Shown piece by piece: positions 33,389 to 44,189 of a stretch of 60,836 bases of DNA. A model generated the notes under the pieces. The model was not told where the DNA came from and searched no databases. It was given only the letters and a program-made list of their open reading frames with translations. The stretch is taken from the NCBI GenBank assembly GCA_026415715.1, contig JAOAGO010000004.1, forward strand, positions 1 to 60,836, written 5' to 3'. A program made the translations under genes and the position numbers. This stretch comes from Chitinophagaceae bacterium. GTDB taxonomy: Bacteria; Bacteroidota; Bacteroidia; Chitinophagales; Chitinophagaceae. The stretch's first letter is position 1, and the number at the start of each line of letters is the position of its first letter.

Positions 33389-34897
33389 ATGAAAATTTGT
33401 AGCCTTTCCTGTACTCTTTTACTCTTTGTTTCTTTAATGGTTTTTTCCTGCCGGAAAAGTACAACGCCAACCCCTCCGCCCGAAGACGCTGTTACGATGA
33501 ATGAAATCGGTTCTATTGACCTGGGCGACCTTGGTGCAGCCGAAATTGCAGCCTATGACCCCTTAACCCAAAGGCTTTTTGTTGTAAATAACAGTTCACC
33601 TACCGCCAGCAAAATAGACGTGCTTGATATCTCAAAACCTGAAAAGCCTGTTTTCTTACAGGCCATCGATGTGTCGCGATACGGAGGCTTTGTAAACAGT
33701 GTGGATGTATATGATGGCATGCTGGCCGCCGCTATTGAAGGCGCCGTAAAAACCAACAATGGCAAGGTTGTGATTTTTAAGACATCCGATTACACTGAGG
33801 TCAAAGTGATTGACGTTGGCGCACTGCCCGATATGATTACCTACAGTCCCGACGGTAAATTTATTCTTACCGCCAATGAAGGCGAGCCTAACGACGATTA
33901 TTCTGTTGATCCCTTAGGAAGTGTATCCATCATTTCCGTACCGGAATATACGGTGAAAACCGTTGATTTTTCCGTCTTTGCTTCACAACAAACCGCACTC
34001 CAGGCACAAGGCCTGCGCATCTTTGGCATCAACACCAGCTTTGCAAGGGATCTGGAACCGGAATACATTACCGTTTCCAAAGATTCAAAAACCGCATGGG
34101 TTACTTTTCAGGAAAACAATGCCATTGGCGTAATAGACCTGACCACACAAACGCCAATCCGAATTTTTCCGCTCGGATTCAAACATTACGGACTTGATAA
34201 TAACCGGATGGACCTGAGCGACAGGGATAATGTGATTGCCTTTAATCGTACGTGGAACGTAAAAGGGATTTTTCAGCCGGATGCCATTGCAGTAGTTCAC
34301 TCAAACGTGCCCTTGATTATTACGGCCAACGAAGGCGATGCCCGTGAATATGCCGCTTTAAACGAAGTGCGCAGAGTACGCGACCTTACTCTTGACCCTG
34401 TAATATTTCCAAACGCTTCCGTATTAAGGCAGGATGCCAATCTGGGGCGACTGAATGTAACCACCCGGCTGGGAGATACGGACGGCGATGGAGATTTTGA
34501 CGAATTATTTTCTTTCGGCGCACGATCTTTCAGTATCTGGAACGGGTTAAACGGCGCTTTGGTGTATGACAGCAAAAATGAACTGGACCAGGCAGCCGCC
34601 TCTGCCCGCCTGTACGATGATAACCGAAGCGATGATAAAGGCACCGAGCCGGAAGGGTTGACGGTAGGTCAGGTGGGAGAACGTACGGTTCTTTTCATAG
34701 GCCTGGAGCGGGCTGATGCCATTGTTATGTACGACATTACCAACCCGTATAATCCTGTCTTCATGCGCATTATTCCTTCCGGCGATGCACCGGAGGGTGT
34801 ACTCTTTATACCTGCCGCGAAAAGCCCCAACGGAAAGAGCCTGTTGGTGGTGAGCAGCGAAAACGACGGAACGGTGAAAATTTATTCTACGAAATAA
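33389..34897 (+). CDS. Choice-of-anchor I family lipoprotein (beta-propeller type)
   Basis: The 502-residue protein begins with a lipoprotein signal (LLLFVSLMVFSC, cysteine at residue 21) and a short proline-threonine linker. The body is a beta-propeller-like domain of the choice-of-anchor I family, with DMITYSPDGKFILTANEGEP near residue 150, LIITANEGDAREY near 310, TDGDGDFDELFSFGARSFSIW near 365 and KGTEPEGLTVGQ...FIGLERADAIVMYDI near 415. The family is secreted or surface-bound and its enzyme activity is not settled. It is monocistronic, preceded by a stretch with no intact gene. Confidence 0.88.
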   Translation: MKICSLSCTLLLFVSLMVFSCRKSTTPTPPPEDAVTMNEIGSIDLGDLGAAEIAAYDPLTQRLFVVNNSSPTASKIDVLDISKPEKPVFLQAIDVSRYGGFVNSVDVYDGMLAAAIEGAVKTNNGKVVIFKTSDYTEVKVIDVGALPDMITYSPDGKFILTANEGEPNDDYSVDPLGSVSIISVPEYTVKTVDFSVFASQQTALQAQGLRIFGINTSFARDLEPEYITVSKDSKTAWVTFQENNAIGVIDLTTQTPIRIFPLGFKHYGLDNNRMDLSDRDNVIAFNRTWNVKGIFQPDAIAVVHSNVPLIITANEGDAREYAALNEVRRVRDLTLDPVIFPNASVLRQDANLGRLNVTTRLGDTDGDGDFDELFSFGARSFSIWNGLNGALVYDSKNELDQAAASARLYDDNRSDDKGTEPEGLTVGQVGERTVLFIGLERADAIVMYDITNPYNPVFMRIIPSGDAPEGVLFIPAAKSPNGKSLLVVSSENDGTVKIYSTK

Positions 34898-35014
34898 GGT
34901 TTCGGTTCTACACTGTTTTGGAGTTGAAGTGATTGCAGCATCATTTACTTTGGTGCAGCAACGAAGAAAAAAGTCAACTTTTTCGAAAAGGAACACCAAT
35001 TAGATGATTTCAGA

Positions 35015-35968
35015 TTATGAAGATTCTGTCAGCTTTTTTGCCATGCGCCGCGCCAGGTTTTCAATGTCGTTGAACCGCGCAATCTGCCGAAGCCATTCAT
35101 CCGGAATGTTGTCAAAACCGTAAAGAAGTCCGGCCAGTCCGCCGGTTACGGCGCCGGTAGTGTCGCTGTCGTGGCCCAGGTTTACGGCTTTCAGCACGGC
35201 TTCTTTGAATGATGCGGTTGTAAGCAGGCACCACACCGAAGCTTCCAGCGTATCGAGCACATAGCCACCGCTTTTCATTTCCTCTTCGGGCAGTTCGTAA
35301 ATGTCGTCATCCAGCAAACGGCAGAACAAATTGATTTCCTTCCGCGGCAGTTTCAGGCTTTTCCAGAATGGCGGAATTTCTTTTTTCAATTGTTCGTAGA
35401 TAAGAAAAGGACCGGTGCGGTCAAGCAATCTGGCGGCAAATTCAAGGTAATAAAAGCAGGCCATTATACTGCGGATATGGGCATGGGTGAGGGAAGAAAC
35501 TTTTCGGGTAATGTCGAAGCGCTGCGCAACGGGCATGTTTTTAATGTAAAATACAAGAGGCAGGATGCGCATCAGCGAGCCGTTGCCGTTGCAGGATTCT
35601 TCGGCGCAACCGGCCTGTTCGGGGTCCGTACCCTTTTCCAGTTCGCGGATGGCTTCGGCGGTGGTTATGCCGATATCAAATACTTCGCCGTAGGGTGTCC
35701 AGTAGTTTTGACGGGCCCAGCGCACAAAATTGTCGGCTAATGTTTTCAGGCTGAAGTCACGGCTTAGGGCTTCGGCCAGGCAAAACGTGAGAGAGCTGTC
35801 GTCTGACCAGGTGCCGGCGGGTAAGAAATGTGTGCCGTAGCCTCTCATGTCGGTTACCGGATTGCGGCGCAAAGCATATCGGCTCACAAATTCAACGGGC
35901 ACGCCCAGTGCATCACCCACGGCCACGCCAAATAATACGGAACGGATTTGGGGGAGAAGGAGGGACAT
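35015..35968 (-). CDS. ADP-ribosylglycohydrolase family protein
   Basis: The 317-residue cytoplasmic protein has the all-alpha fold of the ADP-ribosyl-glycohydrolase / DraG family, which removes ADP-ribose from modified targets with two Mg2+ ions. Metal ligands are seen in GVAVGDALGVPVEF near residue 15, GTWSDDSSLT near 52 and LGHDSDTTGAVTGGLAG near 262, and NGNGSLMRI near 147 is also conserved. No partner toxin or ADP-ribosyltransferase lies beside it, so its target is unknown. Single gene, convergent with the choice-of-anchor I gene. Confidence 0.9.
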   Translation of the reverse strand: MSLLLPQIRSVLFGVAVGDALGVPVEFVSRYALRRNPVTDMRGYGTHFLPAGTWSDDSSLTFCLAEALSRDFSLKTLADNFVRWARQNYWTPYGEVFDIGITTAEAIRELEKGTDPEQAGCAEESCNGNGSLMRILPLVFYIKNMPVAQRFDITRKVSSLTHAHIRSIMACFYYLEFAARLLDRTGPFLIYEQLKKEIPPFWKSLKLPRKEINLFCRLLDDDIYELPEEEMKSGGYVLDTLEASVWCLLTTASFKEAVLKAVNLGHDSDTTGAVTGGLAGLLYGFDNIPDEWLRQIARFNDIENLARRMAKKLTESS

Positions 35969-36253
35969 GGTTGAAAATTAGAAAATGCAACATTTAACCC
36001 ATGTAAGTTTCACCAATAAGTGCAATTTTTTTCAATAACTTCAGGTTCCCTCTAAGATAATATAATTTTCTTATGAGAAGATGATTAAACTCGTTTTCTT
36101 CCTGTATAGTCTGTATTCGGGTATCTTAAATTGGTTTTTACGGGTATAAACCCCCTTAATGATTTCATTCAGTTTTCCTGAGCTCCTTTGTCCTGACTAA
36201 AGTAATTGCCGGTTAAACACATTTTCAAAAATCACAGACAATTGCAATTCTTT
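35969..36253. other. AT-rich gap upstream of the ADP-ribosylglycohydrolase and E1 genes
   Basis: I see no gene, clear promoter or repeat in this stretch; it changes abruptly to GC-rich DNA at about 36254. Confidence 0.3.
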
Positions 36254-36356
36254 AGCCCACGGGCTGCCGTGCCCGGCGGGCGAACGCAGTGAGGCCTGAG
36301 CGAGGAAGCCCGCGACCGAGCGAAGGCGGAACCCCAAAGGGCACGGAACCACAGCC
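36254..36356. repeat. GC-rich palindromic element A
   Basis: This 103-bp island contains nested inverted repeats: GGCTG (36262-36266) with CAGCC (36352-36356), CCGTGCCC (36267-36274) with GGGCACGG (36339-36346), and GCGGGC (36276-36281) with GCCCGC (36308-36313). A small AGCCC/GGGCT hairpin precedes it. It is much richer in GC than the DNA on its left. Elements B (38474-38569) and C (41371-41456) share the GGCTG...CAGCC ends. Confidence 0.6.
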
Positions 36357-36462
36357 GATGCATGCACTGCAGCCCACAGCCCCCAACAATATTCATCTTT
36401 ACCGCGCCGAATTTTTTGTTCTGCCTCGTACACCTAACTTTGAAGCGCATTAAAGGGTAGTC

Positions 36463-38460
36463 ATGCAATTTGACCGGAAAGACCTGAGCAATGAGCAGTT
36501 GATTCATTTTTACCGCTGCTTGTTGTGGCCCCGCATGATTGAAGAAAAAATGCTGGTGCTGCTGCGCCAGGGAAAAATTTCAAAATGGTTCAGCGGCATT
36601 GGTCAGGAAGCGATTGCCGTGGGCGCCACGCTGGCCATGCAACCCGATGAATGGATTATGCCCCTGCACCGCAACCTCGGCGTGTTTACCACCAGAGGAA
36701 TGCCGCTGCATAAACTGTTTATGCAGTGGCAGGGCGCCAAAGACGGATACAGCAAAGGAAGAGAGCGAAGCTTTCACTTCGGCAGCCGCGAGCATTATAT
36801 CTGCGGCATGATTTCGCACCTGGGGCCGCAACTGGCCGTGGCCGACGGAGCGGCGCTGGCTTATAAGCTGAAAAATGAAAAAAAAGCCGCATTGGCCTTT
36901 ACCGGCGAGGGCGGCACCAGCGAAGGCGATTTTCATGAAGCGCTAAATGTAGCTGCCGTGTGGGACCTGCCCGTCATTTTTATCATAGAAAACAATGGCT
37001 ACGGCCTCAGCACACCCACCCGTGAGCAGTATCGCTGCATCAGCCTGGTAGATCGGGCCAAAGGCTACGGCATGGAAGGCGTGCAGATAGACGGGAACAA
37101 CCTGCTTACGGTATATGACACCGTTAAAGGCGTGAGAGAATTCTGCATCCGCCATCAAAAACCTTACCTTATTGAATGCATCACCTTTCGTATGCGGGGA
37201 CATGAAGAGGCAAGCGGCACCAAATACGTGCCGAAAGAACTGTTTGCCCTGTGGGAACAAAAAGACCCGATAAAAAATTATGAAGCCTATCTCACCGGTA
37301 GCGGCATCCTGTCGGCAGCAGAGGCGGAAAAAATAAGAGAAGAGTTCAGAGAAAAAATAGAAAGCGAGCTGGCGATAGGCTTTGCCGCAAAGCCCCCACA
37401 GCCCGACAGCGAAGAAGAACTGAACGACGTGTATGCCCCGCCAGTTATAACGGATACGCAGCACATGGAGCCGCCCGATGAAGCCATGCAAACCATGCCC
37501 GAAAAACGATTTGTTGACGCCATCAGCGAAGGCTTGCGGCAAAGTATGGAGCGGCAACCCCGGCTGATACTGATGGGGCAAGACATAGCCGAATACGGCG
37601 GCGTCTTTAAAGTAACCGAGGGTTTTGTGCAGCAATTCGGCAAAGAGCGGGTGCGCAACACGCCGCTTTGCGAAAGCGCTATATTGGGCGCCGCGCTGGG
37701 CCTGTCGCTGGAAGGGTTCAAAAGCATGGTGGAAATGCAGTTTGCCGATTTTGTCACCTGCGGGTTTAATCAGATTGTCAACAACCTGGCCAAGATACAT
37801 TACCGGTGGGGGCAAAAGGCCGACGTGGTGGTGCGCATGCCTACGGGTGCCGGTGTGGGCGCTGGGCCTTTTCACAGCCAAAGCAACGAAGCGTGGTTCA
37901 CTCACGTACCCGGACTGAAAGTGGTGTATCCGGCCACACCGTTCGATGCCAAAGGACTGCTCATTGCGGCCATCAATGACCCCAACCCCGTCATGTATTT
38001 TGAGCATAAGGCTTTGTACCGTTCCGTCAGCGGACCTGTGCCGCACGACTACTACGAAGTAGAAATCGGCAAGGCAAGGCATGTGCGGCAGGGCGATGAA
38101 ATTTCCATCATCACTTACGGCAGCGGCGTACATTGGGCCGAAGACTATGCGGCCGAACATCCCGAAATTTCCATTGACATCGTGGACCTGCGCACGCTGG
38201 CGCCGCTCGATTTCATGGCCATCCGTGAAGCGGTGAAACGAACCGGAAGAGTATTAATCCTTCACGAAGACACCCTAACCGGCGGCCTCGGCGGCGAAAT
38301 AGCCGCCTGGATAGCCGAACATTGTTTTACGCTGCTGGATGCACCCGTACTACGCTGTGCCTCGCTCGACACGCCGGTACCCTTCAGCATTGAGCTGGAA
38401 CAAAACTTTTTGGCCAAAGCCAGGCTTCACGAAACCGTGCAGAAGCTGTTGCATTGGTAA
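36463..38460 (+). CDS. Fused alpha/beta E1 of a branched-chain-type 2-oxoacid dehydrogenase
   Basis: The 665-residue protein joins the E1 alpha (about 1-330) and E1 beta (about 350-665) subunits. It decarboxylates a 2-oxoacid with thiamine diphosphate and passes the acyl group to an E2 lipoyl protein. The alpha half shows the ThDP motif GEGGTSEGDFHEALN...IENNGYG and RMRGHEEASG; the beta half shows MGQDIAEYGGVFKVTEGF, MPTGAGVGAGPFHSQSNEAW and LRTLAPLDF. Such fusions are common in Bacteroidota for branched-chain 2-oxoacids; the substrate cannot be proved from sequence. E2 and E3 are not nearby. The gene looks richer in GC than its surroundings and is flanked by palindromic elements A and B. Confidence 0.9.
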   Translation: MQFDRKDLSNEQLIHFYRCLLWPRMIEEKMLVLLRQGKISKWFSGIGQEAIAVGATLAMQPDEWIMPLHRNLGVFTTRGMPLHKLFMQWQGAKDGYSKGRERSFHFGSREHYICGMISHLGPQLAVADGAALAYKLKNEKKAALAFTGEGGTSEGDFHEALNVAAVWDLPVIFIIENNGYGLSTPTREQYRCISLVDRAKGYGMEGVQIDGNNLLTVYDTVKGVREFCIRHQKPYLIECITFRMRGHEEASGTKYVPKELFALWEQKDPIKNYEAYLTGSGILSAAEAEKIREEFREKIESELAIGFAAKPPQPDSEEELNDVYAPPVITDTQHMEPPDEAMQTMPEKRFVDAISEGLRQSMERQPRLILMGQDIAEYGGVFKVTEGFVQQFGKERVRNTPLCESAILGAALGLSLEGFKSMVEMQFADFVTCGFNQIVNNLAKIHYRWGQKADVVVRMPTGAGVGAGPFHSQSNEAWFTHVPGLKVVYPATPFDAKGLLIAAINDPNPVMYFEHKALYRSVSGPVPHDYYEVEIGKARHVRQGDEISIITYGSGVHWAEDYAAEHPEISIDIVDLRTLAPLDFMAIREAVKRTGRVLILHEDTLTGGLGGEIAAWIAEHCFTLLDAPVLRCASLDTPVPFSIELEQNFLAKARLHETVQKLLHW

Positions 38461-38473
38461 CGGATTTTTTTTG

Positions 38474-38569
38474 GGGCTGTCGGCTTCAGTAACACTCTTC
38501 AGCTGCAATTCCGGCTGCTTCGGGCTTCGGTACGCCTGCGGCGTACTACCCCTTCGCATCCGGCAGCCC
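38474..38569. repeat. GC-rich palindromic element B
   Basis: GGGCTGTCGG (38474-38483) pairs with CCGGCAGCCC (38560-38569), with one T-G position, and an inner perfect hairpin GTACGCC-tgc-GGCGTAC lies at 38530-38546. It starts 13 nt after the E1 stop, so it could also serve as an mRNA 3' structure, but there is no T-run after it. Confidence 0.6.
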
Positions 38570-38694
38570 TTCAGCTTCACCATGCCAATGTGCTTTTTTA
38601 CGTACTCCGGCAAATATCATCCATGCTACGTATGGGTTTCGGTTTCTGAAAGAAAATCGGACCGCAGAACAGACAAAAAAATATTTTTCATAAA

Positions 38695-38725
38695 TTTGAT
38701 TCCTAAATAAGAATCAATATTTTTG
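38695..38725 (+). promoter_or_regulatory. fur/perR-katG promoter with embedded operator
   Basis: TTTG at 38695-38698 and TATTTTTG at 38718-38725 (full match to TAnnTTTG) are spaced by 19 nt. A perfect inverted repeat, TTGATTC (38696-38702) and GAATCAA (38711-38717) around an 8-nt centre, fills exactly the space between and overlaps the -33 box. This position suits a repressor site, most likely for the Fur/PerR protein encoded 22 nt downstream. Confidence 0.7.
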
Positions 38726-38746
38726 CAAAGTTATTCTTTTTAAAGA

Positions 38747-41352
<2,606 letters not shown>

Positions 41353-41370
41353 AAGTCCGTCTTTTTGTTT

Positions 41371-41456
41371 AAGGCTGTCCTCCTTCAGTGATTGGCCGTT
41401 TTACTGAAATAATCATAATCTTAGCGGCAATTCTCTGACAAGTGACGGACAGCCTT
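41371..41456. repeat. Palindromic element C downstream of katG
   Basis: AAGGCTGTCC (41371-41380) and GGACAGCCTT (41447-41456) are perfect 10-bp reverse complements. Inside, TTCAGT (41384-41389) pairs with ACTGAA (41403-41408). It starts 18 nt after katG and lies between convergent genes. Its left end GGCTGTC...CTTCAGT also occurs at the left end of element B. Confidence 0.6.
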
Positions 41457-41520
41457 AATCATTTCTATCAGATAACAACACCAAGAGAATCTTTTTTAAT
41501 AAAATATCAAAATCATTTTT

Positions 41521-42531
41521 TTACACCCCTTCATTTTCCGGTTGCTCCGGAGGCGGAAGAGTACGAAATGACTGATTTACCAAATACACGCCAAGCAAGG
41601 CAATCAGCCCCCCGGCAATAATGTACCAGGTTATTTCTTCACCAAGAAACAAAGCCCCGAAGGCCACGGCCACAACGGGATTTACGTAGGCATAAACGGA
41701 TGCCTGCTCAACGGGTAAATGCTGAAGCGAATACAAATAACATACAAAGGCAATAATAGAGCCAAAAAGAATCAGGTAAGCAATGGCCGCCCACGACTGC
41801 CAGCTGATTTGCGGCAAAGGGTAGGCCGTACCGTTTATATAAGTCAATGTGGTAAGCACTGCACCCGAAATAACCATTTGCAGGCCCAGGCTGAAATAAG
41901 GATTGAAATGAATAGCCTGCTTTTTGGTATAAAGGGTAGCAAAGGCCCAGGTCCATGTAGCGATAAGCGATAACAGAATTCCTTTTCTGAAATCGGGATT
42001 CAGAAAATCATCCAGGTGTTTTACAAAAATGAGGCACACCCCGGCAAATCCGATAATCAATCCGGCAATGCCCTGAAGGGGAATTTTTTCTTTAGCCGTA
42101 AACAAACCTATCACCACCAGCCACAGAGGAAATATAGCGCCGATGATGGAGCCCAGGCCGGCCGATATGTATTTTACGCCCCAGGTGCTGAGGCCGTTAC
42201 TCAGCATAAAATTCAGTACGCTGAGTATCAGGATAGGTATCCAGTCTTTTCCGCGGGGCAACGGATATTTTTTGTACAGAAAAAAAGAAACATAAATCAG
42301 TCCGGCAATGAGTTGCCGGATACCGGCCAGTTGTAAAGCCGGAATATATTGTACGCCTTCCCGGGAGGCAATCCATGTGGTGCCCCAGAAAAAGCAAACA
42401 CATCCCAGCGCAAAAAAAGCTTTTGTCCGGGTTCCCTTTTTATGCAGGGTAAAAGGGTTGTACGCCGAAATTCTTTTTACATAATCCGCCGAAGTATCAA
42501 AAATGTGTTTATGCAAATCAAAAAAATTCAT
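41521..42531 (-). CDS. EamA-family (DMT superfamily) transporter
   Basis: The 336-residue inner-membrane protein has ten hydrophobic segments in two EamA repeats of five. The first repeat begins at about residue 38 (FFALGCVCFFWGTTWIASREG) and the second at about residue 185 (GILLSLIATWTWAFATLYTKK). WGxxW/F and the proline-rich ends are family marks. It probably exports an amino acid or related metabolite. About 35 N-terminal residues are extra to the usual start, but no better start codon fits. A short gap separates it from purH, in the same orientation. Confidence 0.87.
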   Translation of the reverse strand: MNFFDLHKHIFDTSADYVKRISAYNPFTLHKKGTRTKAFFALGCVCFFWGTTWIASREGVQYIPALQLAGIRQLIAGLIYVSFFLYKKYPLPRGKDWIPILILSVLNFMLSNGLSTWGVKYISAGLGSIIGAIFPLWLVVIGLFTAKEKIPLQGIAGLIIGFAGVCLIFVKHLDDFLNPDFRKGILLSLIATWTWAFATLYTKKQAIHFNPYFSLGLQMVISGAVLTTLTYINGTAYPLPQISWQSWAAIAYLILFGSIIAFVCYLYSLQHLPVEQASVYAYVNPVVAVAFGALFLGEEITWYIIAGGLIALLGVYLVNQSFRTLPPPEQPENEGV

Positions 42532-42567
42532 CCTAAAGCCTTTCGAAATGATACTTTCTTTGAGTAA

Positions 42568-44133
42568 TTAGTGTCTGAAATGTCGTGTGGCGGTTAAAAC
42601 CAGTGCCAGATGGTGATGGCGGCAATATTCAATGGTGTCATTATCCCGGATAGACCCGCCGGGCTGAATAAAAGCCGTGATGCCATATTGATGCGCCAGT
42701 TTTACTGCATCGTCAAACGGAAAGAAAGCATCGCTGGCCAGAACAGCGCCCTGCAATTCGTGATGAAATTGTTTTGCCTTTTCAATGGCCTGCCGTACGG
42801 CATCAATCCGGCTGGTTTGTCCGCATCCTTTTCCAATCATTTGCCCGTTTTTTACGATGGCAATGGCGTTTGATTTTAAATGCTTACAAATGATATTCGC
42901 CAGTTGTAAATCTTCTTTTTCCTGCTCCGTGGCGTTCCGTCCGCCGGTTTCATTCCATTGCGAAAAATTCAGGCTATCGGTTTCCTGTACCAAAACACCG
43001 TTCAGTATGGTTTTGTATTGATAAGCAGGTAAGGGTGATGAAAAGGTTTGCAAGAGGATTCTGTTCTTTTTCGTTTTCAATAGTTGAAGCGCCGTTTCGG
43101 AAAACGAGGGCGCCAGAAGTACTTCAAAAAAGATTTCATTTACCAGAGCAGCCGTTTCTTCATCCACTTCATGATTGGTTATGAGTATGCCCCCGAAAGC
43201 GCTTTCCGGGTCGCCGGCTAATGCAGCCTTCCAGGCTTCGGCCCCTTTTTCTCTTTTGGCTACGCCGCATACATTGGTATGTTTGATAATGGCAAAATAG
43301 CAACCTGACCCGGAAAGTTCCAGGTCATGCATCAGTTGAATGGCGGCATCTAAATCGGCCAGGTTGTTATAGGATATTTCTTTGCCCGAAAGTTGTTGAA
43401 AAAAAGAGTTCAGGTTTCCGTAATATTTCGCTTTTTGATGCGGATTTTCACCGTAGCGCAACTCATATGCCGGATAAACGCTTTGCTGAAAGTATGCCGG
43501 AAAAGGATAATCAGTCGTTGAACCTGAGAAGTAATGGGCAATAACGAAATCATAATGCGCAACGATTTGAAAAGCCCTGACGGCCAGTTGACGCCGCTGT
43601 TCCAGGCTCAGTTCGCCCGATTGTTTTAACAGCATTTCATTCAGCCAATCGTATTCGGATGACGATGCAACAACCGCTACATCCGTAAAGTTTTTTGCCG
43701 CGCTGCGAATCAGAGACGAGCCGCCGATGTCAATTTTTTCTATCACGGCTTCTTCGTTAAACAAAGAGCCCGAAGACGAGTTTGCCATTTCCTGCTTCAG
43801 CGTATTTTCAAACGGATACAGGTCAACAATGACAAGGTCAATTTCGGGAAGCTGAAACAGCTTCATTTCTTTCTGATGTTTGGGGTCATTTCGTTTGGCT
43901 AATATTCCGCCAAATATGGCCGGATGAAGTGTTTTTACCCGGCCACCCAAAATGGAAGGAAATCCCGTTAATGATTCTACCGGGGTTACGTTGCATCCCA
44001 GCTTTTCCAGATATTGCTGCGTGCCGCCTGTGGCATAAAACCGGGCGCCGGTATTTTTCAGCGTCTGAATAAGAGGTTCCAACCCGTCTTTATGATAAAC
44101 GGAAACCAGTACGTTTTTTATTTTTTTATTCAT
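42568..44133 (-). CDS. purH: Bifunctional AICAR formyltransferase / IMP cyclohydrolase
   Basis: PurH performs the last two steps of IMP synthesis. The start is placed at 44133 (MNKKIKNVLVSVYHKDGLE), as the family begins here; the ATG at 44193 would add a cysteine-rich 20-residue stretch. The product of 521 residues has the MGS-like IMP cyclohydrolase domain (about 1-190; ARFYATGGTQQYL, GRVKTLHPAIFGGIL) and the AICAR transformylase domain (about 200-521; KHTNVCGVAKREK, DPESAFGG, ASDAFFPFDDAV, IQPGGSIRDNDTI). It lies 56 nt downstream of comEC. Confidence 0.95.
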   Translation of the reverse strand: MNKKIKNVLVSVYHKDGLEPLIQTLKNTGARFYATGGTQQYLEKLGCNVTPVESLTGFPSILGGRVKTLHPAIFGGILAKRNDPKHQKEMKLFQLPEIDLVIVDLYPFENTLKQEMANSSSGSLFNEEAVIEKIDIGGSSLIRSAAKNFTDVAVVASSSEYDWLNEMLLKQSGELSLEQRRQLAVRAFQIVAHYDFVIAHYFSGSTTDYPFPAYFQQSVYPAYELRYGENPHQKAKYYGNLNSFFQQLSGKEISYNNLADLDAAIQLMHDLELSGSGCYFAIIKHTNVCGVAKREKGAEAWKAALAGDPESAFGGILITNHEVDEETAALVNEIFFEVLLAPSFSETALQLLKTKKNRILLQTFSSPLPAYQYKTILNGVLVQETDSLNFSQWNETGGRNATEQEKEDLQLANIICKHLKSNAIAIVKNGQMIGKGCGQTSRIDAVRQAIEKAKQFHHELQGAVLASDAFFPFDDAVKLAHQYGITAFIQPGGSIRDNDTIEYCRHHHLALVLTATRHFRH

Positions 44134-44189
44134 GGCGTATTGATTCAGGCATTTCCGGCAGGCTAATCGTCGGGAGCAGCAAAGGTAGT

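Noticed and set aside
35015-35968. ADP-ribosylglycohydrolase as the immunity part of a toxin system
   Set aside because: No ADP-ribosyltransferase, Rhs or effector gene is adjacent, so the stand-alone enzyme is the simpler reading.
36943-38160. A long open frame (405 codons) antisense to the E1 gene
   Set aside because: It mirrors the codon pattern of the GC-rich E1 gene, has no recognisable domain and no separate promoter; the E1 reading is certain.
41371-41456. Element C as an integron attC site
   Set aside because: The ends lack the conserved attC core (GTTRRRY / RYYYAAC in the right places) and no integrase or cassette array is present.
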